Source: Shimia sp. R9_2 (GTDB taxonomy: Bacteria > Pseudomonadota > Alphaproteobacteria > Rhodobacterales > Rhodobacteraceae). From it: DNA of 64,000 nucleotides. The stretch is from contig NZ_JAGHRO010000002.1 in assembly GCF_017743735.1 (NCBI RefSeq), positions 620,001-684,000 on the forward strand, read 5' to 3'. Below are positions 59,077 to 64,000 of this stretch, one piece after another. Both the position numbers and the translations under genes were made by a program. The notes under the pieces were generated by a model, which was not told the DNA's origin, did no database searches, and saw nothing but the letters and a program-made list of their open reading frames with translations. Every line of letters begins with the position of its first letter. Position 1 is the stretch's first letter.

Positions 59077-59798
59077 GCGTGTTTTCCGGCAAAACTTTCT
59101 GGCTCATTGGGGCCAGTGAAGGCTTGGGCCGCGCATTGGCTGAGAAGCTGAGCCGTGAAGGCGCTCAACTGATTGTGTCGGCGCGCAATGGCGAACGGCT
59201 TGCCTCGCTGGCGGCAAAGCTGCCCAATACGCGGGTGCTGATGCTGGACGTGACCGATGGCAAGGCGGTGAAAGCGGCCGCCAAATCCGTGGGTGAGATT
59301 GACGGGGTGATCTATAACGCAGGTGCCTATGAGCCGATGGCGGCCACGCAATGGGAGACTGTCAGCGCGCTGACCGTGGCCGATGTCAACTTCATGGGGG
59401 CGATGCGCGTTCTAGGCGCGCTTATGCCCGGGTTCACCGCGCGGGGTGCAGGAGACATCACGCTTGTCGGCTCTCTTGCAGGCTATCGCGGCCTGCCCAA
59501 TGCCATTGGCTATGGGGCCAGCAAAGCCGCCTTGGTGAGCCTCGCGGAAACCATGCGCCACGACCTCAAAGGCACTGGAATCACCGTGCGATTGGTCAAT
59601 CCGGGCTTCATCAAGACGCGCCTGACCGACAAAAACGCGTTCAAGATGCCCATGCTAATGACACCGGATGCGGCCGCAGATCATATCTTACGGGCGATGA
59701 CATCGCGCCGCTTCCGCACCGATTTTCCAAGGCCGTTTTCCTGGGTGATCCGCTTGCTGCAATACCTGCCGGATTGGTTGGTTTATCGCGGGAAGTGA
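59073..59798 (+). CDS. Short-chain dehydrogenase/reductase
   Basis: A 241-residue SDR. The cofactor motif is GASEGLGRALAEKL (about residues 13-26), the NAG motif is near 87-89, and the catalytic residues are S131-type Ser in LVGSLAG, Y145 and K149 in YGASKAA. Substrate unknown. It is the second gene of the RpoE-type operon behind DUF1365 (four-base overlap). Homologous SDR genes occur in the RpoE-ChrR regulon of Rhodobacter sphaeroides, as I recall. Confidence 0.9.
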   Translation: MSVFSGKTFWLIGASEGLGRALAEKLSREGAQLIVSARNGERLASLAAKLPNTRVLMLDVTDGKAVKAAAKSVGEIDGVIYNAGAYEPMAATQWETVSALTVADVNFMGAMRVLGALMPGFTARGAGDITLVGSLAGYRGLPNAIGYGASKAALVSLAETMRHDLKGTGITVRLVNPGFIKTRLTDKNAFKMPMLMTPDAAADHILRAMTSRRFRTDFPRPFSWVIRLLQYLPDWLVYRGK

Positions 59799-59810
59799 AT
59801 CGCATTGTAA

Positions 59811-59822
59811 ATGTTATAACAT
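59811..59822. promoter_or_regulatory. Zur-like palindrome upstream of the COG0523 GTPase gene
   Basis: ATGTTATAACAT is a perfect 12-bp palindrome with A+T-rich flanks, 41 bases before the GTPase start. It resembles the Zur (zinc uptake regulator) box core TGTTATA/TATAACA. Repression at high zinc would be expected. Confidence 0.6.
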
Positions 59823-59862
59823 ATCAATAATTATGCAGCCGTCAGCTATCTGAAGGCCCGTC

Positions 59863-60975
59863 ATGACCGATTCACGCTTACCTGTTTCCCTGCTCACCGG
59901 ATTTCTAGGCGCAGGGAAATCCACCCTACTCAATAAAATTCTATCTCAGACTGGCAAAGAGAAAATTGCCGTGATTGTGAACGAGTTCGGAGAAGTTGGG
60001 TTGGATCACGATCTGATCGAAGCCACCGACGAAGAGGTGGTGCTGCTATCTTCTGGCTGCCTGTGCTGTTCCATGCGCGATGATCTTTCCAAAACCCTTG
60101 CAGATCTGATAGAGCGCCGCACGCGTGGGACTTTGGAATTTGACCGTGTGGTGATCGAAACCACCGGGCTGGCGGACCCTGCCCCGATACGACAGACCTT
60201 GTTGCGGGATTACTACCTTGCCCGGGCGACGCGAATGGACGGCGTTGTCACGATGGTGGATGCAAGCAATGGGAAGGCGACACTGGACGCCCAGTTTGAA
60301 GCGGTATCGCAGGCCGCAACGGCCGACCTTCTCCTGTTATCCAAGACAGATATTGCCACCCCCAAGGCAACCTCGGCTTTGCGCCGTCGTTTGGAAAAGC
60401 TCAATCCCACAGCGGAGATCCTGAATGTCGCTGAGGCGGTTGAAGATCCGAAGCGGCTTTGGGGCCTGTCTGCGCTGCGCCGGAATGCTGATGCCACTCA
60501 GGCGCTCAATTGGCTGACACGCGCGCCATCTGAGGCCGCGCCATCTGATCCTCTCGTCAATCTTTCAGGCTTTGCGCCAACCAAGCTGGTGCGCAAGTTC
60601 TCTCCGCATGATGCGCGCATTGAGTCGGCTTCCATTACGCTGGAGACTCCACTGGAAGACTCGGTTTTTGATCACTGGCTGGACACGCTGGTGGCGCTGA
60701 AGGGACCAGACCTTTTACGAGTAAAAGGCATCGTCTTTCTCAAAGGGCTCAAAACACCTTTTGTCTTTCATGGTGTGCAGCACATCTTTGATCGTCCGGA
60801 GCCACTCAACAACTGGCCAGACGGCGACACCACCTCGCGCATCGTGGTGATTGCACGGGACATGACCAATCCCGAATTGCAGCGCAGTCTCGATATGCTG
60901 CGCGCAACGGCAGCGCCGAAACAAAAGGAGGTCTTTCCGGGGTGGAAAGACCTAGAGGCGCGAAGCCAAAGCTAG
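59863..60975 (+). CDS. COG0523 (CobW/ZNG1-type) metallochaperone GTPase
   Basis: A 370-residue G3E-family GTPase. Walker A is GFLGAGKST (13-21), the metal-binding C-x-C-C is C66-L67-C68-C69 in SSGCLCC, the switch region has VNEFGEVGLDH (39-49), and the nucleotide motif SKTDI is near 163. The C-terminal domain ends in HGVQHIF. Members deliver zinc or cobalt to enzymes. The Zur-like palindrome upstream points to zinc. It sits between the RpoE operon and chrR and is convergent with chrR, 5 bases between stops; whether it belongs to the same response is unclear. Confidence 0.92.
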   Translation: MTDSRLPVSLLTGFLGAGKSTLLNKILSQTGKEKIAVIVNEFGEVGLDHDLIEATDEEVVLLSSGCLCCSMRDDLSKTLADLIERRTRGTLEFDRVVIETTGLADPAPIRQTLLRDYYLARATRMDGVVTMVDASNGKATLDAQFEAVSQAATADLLLLSKTDIATPKATSALRRRLEKLNPTAEILNVAEAVEDPKRLWGLSALRRNADATQALNWLTRAPSEAAPSDPLVNLSGFAPTKLVRKFSPHDARIESASITLETPLEDSVFDHWLDTLVALKGPDLLRVKGIVFLKGLKTPFVFHGVQHIFDRPEPLNNWPDGDTTSRIVVIARDMTNPELQRSLDMLRATAAPKQKEVFPGWKDLEARSQS

Positions 60976-60980
60976 GTTGC

Positions 60981-61616
60981 TCAAATCCGGAAAATCGGCT
61001 GCAACATGCGCGGCACGAAGGCGTTGAATTTCAGCCTGGCATCCGTCGCGGCGAGGCAGATGCAGGCATCCCCTGCTCCGGCGATCGGCGTATGCTCCAG
61101 CGTTTCGTCCGCGACTTCCACATCGCCAACCCCGAAGAAGCCGGTCTCATCGGTGAAGCTGCCTTGCAGCACCAGTGTCAGCTCCAACCCGTTGTGGCCG
61201 TGATCGGGCACCGCCTGTCCCGGCGGGATATAGAGCAGACGCACGCTGCCGTGCTTGTCTTCGGCGAGAATATCCTGGCGCACACCCATGCCAAGTTTCT
61301 TCCACCGAGGTTCACGCCCTTTGAGCGCTTCAACAACAGGGCCCGGATAGGGGCCGCTGCGCGCATAGACTGGCGCCTCAGGAATAGGATCATCCAGAAG
61401 GCTCAATAGGTCAGCTTTCATGGAGGCCGACACGGCAACCGCGCCGCTGTCTTCGACCACAACACCGCCCACAGCTTCATGGGCTTCGACCACAGCACGG
61501 CACTCGGCGCAGATCGAGATATGGGTGGCCACAACAAGGGAGAAGGCGTGCGGCAGGTTGCCCGCCGCGTAAGCCGCCAACATGGGCTCTGGGATATGAT
61601 GGCTTATGGCTGTCAT
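60981..61616 (-). CDS. chrR: Anti-sigma factor ChrR
   Basis: A 211-residue zinc anti-sigma factor with two domains. The N-terminal ZAS domain has H6 or H7, H32, C36 and C39 (H-x3-C-x2-C in HISICAEC). The C-terminal cupin has H139, H141, E145 and H175 as metal ligands, the set expected of ChrR. In Rhodobacter ChrR holds RpoE inactive until singlet oxygen frees it; the intact ligands suggest the same here. It overlaps rpoE by four bases, so both come from one mRNA. Confidence 0.95.
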   Translation of the reverse strand: MTAISHHIPEPMLAAYAAGNLPHAFSLVVATHISICAECRAVVEAHEAVGGVVVEDSGAVAVSASMKADLLSLLDDPIPEAPVYARSGPYPGPVVEALKGREPRWKKLGMGVRQDILAEDKHGSVRLLYIPPGQAVPDHGHNGLELTLVLQGSFTDETGFFGVGDVEVADETLEHTPIAGAGDACICLAATDARLKFNAFVPRMLQPIFRI

Positions 61617-62173
61617 TCACTCAGGTCTTTCAATTCGTGTCTCAGACGCTGCAATCCGAGGCGGATGCGCGATTTGATAGTACCAAGCGGCAAGCCCGTT
61701 TTTGTGCTGATCTCCTGATGGGTCAGCTCCCCAAGATAGGCCTGCTCAATCACCTCCCGCTGTTCAGGCCGCAGCTTTTGCAAAGCGGCCCGCAGCTGTC
61801 CCGTTTCTTGCTCGATGGCCAGGATCTGGCTGGCGTCCGGCTCCGCATCAGGTTCTTCCTTCAGCGCCTCCGGCATCGGGCGGTTTTCTTTGCGCGCCAC
61901 GTCGATCTGACGGTTGCGCACGATCTGGTAGACCCAAGCGGACACCTGAGCACGATGCGGGTCAAACATATGGGCCTTGCGCCACAACGTTAGCATCACA
62001 TCCTGCACGATCTCTTCGGCCTGCGCCGCAGAGGTGCCATTACGCATCACAAAGCCCTTCAAACGCGGGGCAAAGTGATCAAACAGCCGCGAGAATGCGG
62101 CTTTGTCGCGGTGATCGCGCACGGCGATCATCCACTGAGTCTCTTGTGAGGGCTCCGCTCTGGCTTGCGTCAC
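61613..62173 (-). CDS. rpoE: ECF sigma factor RpoE (ChrR-controlled, ECF11)
   Basis: A sigma factor of about 186 residues with region 2 (about residues 25-95, including FDHFAPRLKGFV and RNRQIDVARKENR) and region 4 (about 125-180, helix-turn-helix ELTHQEISTKTGLPLGTIKSRI). It recognises TGATCC-type promoters; three are seen in this window. I chose the GTG at 62173 because AAGGAAAGG lies 4 bases upstream and because the mapped promoter candidate at 62253-62282 would start transcription downstream of the alternative ATG at 62248. Followed immediately by chrR. Confidence 0.9.
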   Translation of the reverse strand: MTQARAEPSQETQWMIAVRDHRDKAAFSRLFDHFAPRLKGFVMRNGTSAAQAEEIVQDVMLTLWRKAHMFDPHRAQVSAWVYQIVRNRQIDVARKENRPMPEALKEEPDAEPDASQILAIEQETGQLRAALQKLRPEQREVIEQAYLGELTHQEISTKTGLPLGTIKSRIRLGLQRLRHELKDLSE

Positions 62174-62252
62174 GCGCTGCCTTTCCTTTGGTCGCGTTAT
62201 CGGGGCTTTCGCCCGGTCGCGGGAAATATCAAGTGTTGCACTCACCATATCC

Positions 62253-62282
62253 CCAATACGCGGGGGCTTAAAAGACGGATCA
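62253..62282 (-). promoter_or_regulatory. Candidate RpoE (ECF11) promoter of rpoE-chrR (autoregulation)
   Basis: On the minus strand TGATCC (62282-62277), 18 bases ending CG, then TATTGG (62258-62253). The -35 is a perfect match to the recalled consensus. A start near 62246 gives a leader of about 75 bases before the GTG. Confidence 0.65.
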
Positions 62283-62325
62283 CCCCCGTGGTGGATTTTT
62301 TCTGGCGTCTTTTCAGCGCGATGCT

Positions 62326-62712
62326 TCAGATATGGCCGGTTTCTTCCAGAACGCGGCGCGCCACGCGGAAACACTCCAGCGATTGCGGCACACCGCAATA
62401 GATCCCGATCACATGGATGATGGAGCGCACCTCCTCTGCGGTCACGCCATTGGTAAGCGCGCCGCGCAGATGAATTTCCCATTCGGTCATTTTGCCAAGA
62501 GCTGCGATCATCGACAGGTTCATCATCGAACGGGTCTTGGCGTCAATGGTGTCATCGCCCCAGCCAAAGCCCCAGCACCATGCGGTCATGGCCTCCTGAA
62601 ACGGGCGGTTGAAATCATCTGCGCCGTCCAGCGTCTTTTCCACATACTCGGCGCCCAGCGTCGCCTTGCGCGCGGCCAGACCTTTTTCAAACATCTCTTT
62701 GTCCAAACTCAT
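62326..62712 (-). CDS. Carboxymuconolactone decarboxylase-family protein
   Basis: A 128-residue protein of the AhpD-like/carboxymuconolactone decarboxylase family. The helix signature TRSMMNLSMIAALGKMTE (about residues 53-70) and the segment TAEEVRSIIHVIGIYCGVP (about 83-101) are typical. The cysteine here is single and not part of a C-x-x-C, so a peroxidase function of the AhpD type is unlikely; true PcaC would lie among protocatechuate genes, which are not seen. The ATG at 62712 has AGAGG nearby. It lies upstream of the rpoE promoter on the same strand. Confidence 0.88.
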   Translation of the reverse strand: MSLDKEMFEKGLAARKATLGAEYVEKTLDGADDFNRPFQEAMTAWCWGFGWGDDTIDAKTRSMMNLSMIAALGKMTEWEIHLRGALTNGVTAEEVRSIIHVIGIYCGVPQSLECFRVARRVLEETGHI

Positions 62713-62824
62713 CCTCTGCCCTTTCCTCCAAATTTCCCGCGAAAATGCGCGGCACCTCTTGAATAGCGAGCGACAGGCGGATTCCCCAAACGCTTTGTGG
62801 CGTTGAGGGGGAACCACGGGGTTT

Positions 62825-62842
62825 CCCTCGTAAATCCGAGGG
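62825..62842. other. Hairpin in the leader of the winged-helix gene
   Basis: A 6-bp repeat CCCTCG / CGAGGG with a 6-base loop lies 50 bases before the winged-helix gene start. It could be an operator or a leader structure. No T run follows. Confidence 0.35.
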
Positions 62843-62891
62843 ATTATGCTACTAATTTACTGACGTAACGCTGATATGATTGGTCAAATCC

Positions 62892-63398
62892 ATGGAAAAA
62901 CGCCCTATCGTCTCCTCCCGTCACCTCGCTGAGGGGGATGGCTGGGAAGCCTCAGAGGTCGAGTACGGGATGATCATCGCCTACAACGCGTTTTCGCGCT
63001 GGATGACCCGGTGCATGGCGGCGGCGGGTCATCCTGAGATGACCCCGCTGGAGATCCTGGCGCTGCACAATGTCAATCACCGCGACAAGGACAAGCGGCT
63101 GACAGACATCTGCTTTTTGCTCAACATTGAAGACAGCCATACGGTCAATTATGCGCTGAAGAAGCTGCTGAAGCTTGGGCTGATCCAATCGGAGAAACGC
63201 GGCAAAGAGGTGTTTTACAGCACATCAGCGGAAGGCAAGGACGTCTGTGAAGCTTACCGTGTGGTGCGCAACCGGTGTTTTATCGACGGGTTGCCACGGC
63301 TGGATATTTCCGGCGAAGAGATGCGCGAGATTGCGGCCTCTCTGCGGTCTCTGTCCGGGCAGTATGATCAGGCCAGCCGGGCGGCTGCCTCGCTTTGA
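62892..63398 (+). CDS. Winged-helix transcriptional regulator (MarR-like)
   Basis: A 168-residue regulator with the winged helix-turn-helix in its middle (about residues 50-115). Features are MTPLEILALHNVNHRDKDKRLTDICF, DSHTVNYALKKLLKLGLI as recognition helix region, and the wing SEKRGKEVFYSTS. Flanking helices fit the MarR dimer shape. The target is unknown; the divergent-end position next to a TRAP transporter and the carboxymuconolactone-type gene suggest control of one of them. The ATG at 62892 is preferred; a TTG four codons earlier is possible. Both ribosome sites are weak. Confidence 0.85.
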   Translation: MEKRPIVSSRHLAEGDGWEASEVEYGMIIAYNAFSRWMTRCMAAAGHPEMTPLEILALHNVNHRDKDKRLTDICFLLNIEDSHTVNYALKKLLKLGLIQSEKRGKEVFYSTSAEGKDVCEAYRVVRNRCFIDGLPRLDISGEEMREIAASLRSLSGQYDQASRAAASL

Positions 63399-63419
63399 TT
63401 GAGCGAAGCGGCCGAAGAT

Positions 63420-64000
63420 TTAGCGGCTCATCAGCTCCGGCAGGTAGGTCACGATTTGTGGGAAGACACAGATCAGCAAGACGCCCAGAAGCAAAAGCAG
63501 GAAGAACGGGAATGCAGCCTTTGCGATTCGCAGGATGTCAAGCCGGGTCATGCCCTGGATGACAAAGAGGTTGAAGCCCACTGGCGGGGTGATCTGGCTC
63601 ATCTCCACCACGATCACCAGATAGATGCCAAACCACAGCGGGTCGATGCCCACTGCGGAGATCATCGGCATGATGATGGAGGTGGTGAGCACCACCACGC
63701 TGATGCCGTCCAAGAAACAGCCCAGCACGATGAAAAACAGCGTCAGCGCCACCAGAAGGGCGGGCACCGAAAGCTCCATCGCGCCAATCCATGCCGCCAG
63801 ATTGCGCGGCAGGCCGGTGAAGCCCATCGCCACGGAAAGATAGGCTGCGCCCAAGAGGATAAAGGCAATCATACAGCTGGTGCGGGTGGCAGACAGCAGC
63901 GCGTCCATGAAGAGTTTCACGCTGAAGCTGCCGGAAGCCCAGGCAAGCACTGTGGCCAGCACCACGCCCAGCGCGGCGGCATCTGTTGGCGAGGCAAGCC
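63420..64000 (-). CDS. TRAP transporter large permease subunit (DctM-type), 3' part
   Basis: The C-terminal portion of a large TRAP permease. Membrane helices, the motif LGCFLDGISVVVLTTSIIMP and the closing ITPPVGFNLFVIQGMTRLD (the conserved TPPVG-N motif) are typical of DctM. The frame continues beyond the window edge with LASPTDAAALG, the usual motif of this family, so the 5' part lies outside. It would import an organic acid together with a binding protein and small permease not in view. Confidence 0.92.
   Translation of the reverse strand, partial: LASPTDAAALGVVLATVLAWASGSFSVKLFMDALLSATRTSCMIAFILLGAAYLSVAMGFTGLPRNLAAWIGAMELSVPALLVALTLFFIVLGCFLDGISVVVLTTSIIMPMISAVGIDPLWFGIYLVIVVEMSQITPPVGFNLFVIQGMTRLDILRIAKAAFPFFLLLLLGVLLICVFPQIVTYLPELMSR

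Noticed and set aside
1..64000. CRISPR array, insertion sequence or prophage genes
   Set aside because: No regular direct repeats with spacers, no transposase or integrase motif, and no phage structural genes were seen on either strand.

Overview
The window looks like a chromosomal segment of an alphaproteobacterium of the order Rhodobacterales, most likely the marine Roseobacter group. This rests on gene content and protein similarity recalled from memory, not on a search. Indicators are the odhB-MAPEG-lpd order, the glutamine/glycine-rich TIGR02302 membrane protein, phaA-phaB, the tiny aa3-type cytochrome oxidase subunit IV, DUF6173, a DmdC-like acyl-CoA dehydrogenase and an intact RpoE-ChrR pair. 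Genes are dense, many neighbours overlap by 1 or 4 bases (TGATG, ATGA), and there is no rRNA, tRNA, CRISPR, insertion sequence or prophage that I can see. Both ends cut through genes: odhB on the left and a TRAP permease (dctM-like) on the right.

Layout. 1-3 kb: end of the 2-oxoglutarate dehydrogenase locus (odhB, MAPEG protein, lpd). 3-7.2 kb: ftsE-ftsX-plsC-PPOX operon on the minus strand, divergent from a zinc-ribbon membrane protein. 7.2-13.4 kb: minus-strand argH, small lipoprotein, DUF2834, lysA, TIGR02302 protein. 13.4-18.3 kb: TlpA-like thioredoxin, a secreted unknown, an EAL phosphodiesterase, phaA and phaB. 18.3-25.4 kb: LysR regulator with DMT exporter behind a palindromic operator, DUF465, trmN6, DUF2007, polyprenyl synthase, ispE and a TPR protein. 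25.5-29 kb: etf-QO divergent from greA. 29-33.5 kb: molybdenum cofactor genes fdhD-mobA-mobB-moeA and the azlCD exporter. 33.6-46.5 kb: lipoprotein, cytochrome oxidase subunit IV, DUF6173, MBL hydrolase, acyl-CoA dehydrogenase, Sua5-type enzyme, serine hydrolase, YqgE, DsbD-alpha protein and an RND efflux operon. 46.6-52.7 kb: moaB, phosphoesterase, uracil-DNA glycosylase, then pyrB, three small membrane proteins, a dihydroorotase homologue lacking its metal ligands, and plsY. 52.7-54.7 kb: CBS-GGDEF cyclase and a YjhX/YjhQ-type toxin-antitoxin pair. 54.9-62.3 kb: a probable RpoE-ChrR (singlet-oxygen) regulon. 62.3-64 kb: carboxymuconolactone decarboxylase-like protein, winged-helix regulator, TRAP permease.

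How the parts work together. The most coherent system is at 54.9-62.3 kb. RpoE, its zinc anti-sigma factor ChrR, and two divergent operons (FAD oxidoreductase-MFS-DUF3833 and DUF1365-SDR) each sit behind a TGAtC(C/T)-N18-TA element that ends CG-TA at the same place. A COG0523 GTPase with a Zur-like palindrome is inserted between them. The least understood system is pyrB to pyrC': an aspartate carbamoyltransferase and an apparently dead dihydroorotase bracket three uncharacterised membrane proteins. Other functional pairs are the EAL and GGDEF proteins (opposite sides of c-di-GMP turnover), etf-QO with the acyl-CoA dehydrogenase (electron transfer from acyl-CoA oxidation to ubiquinone), and phaA with phaB (polyhydroxybutyrate precursors).
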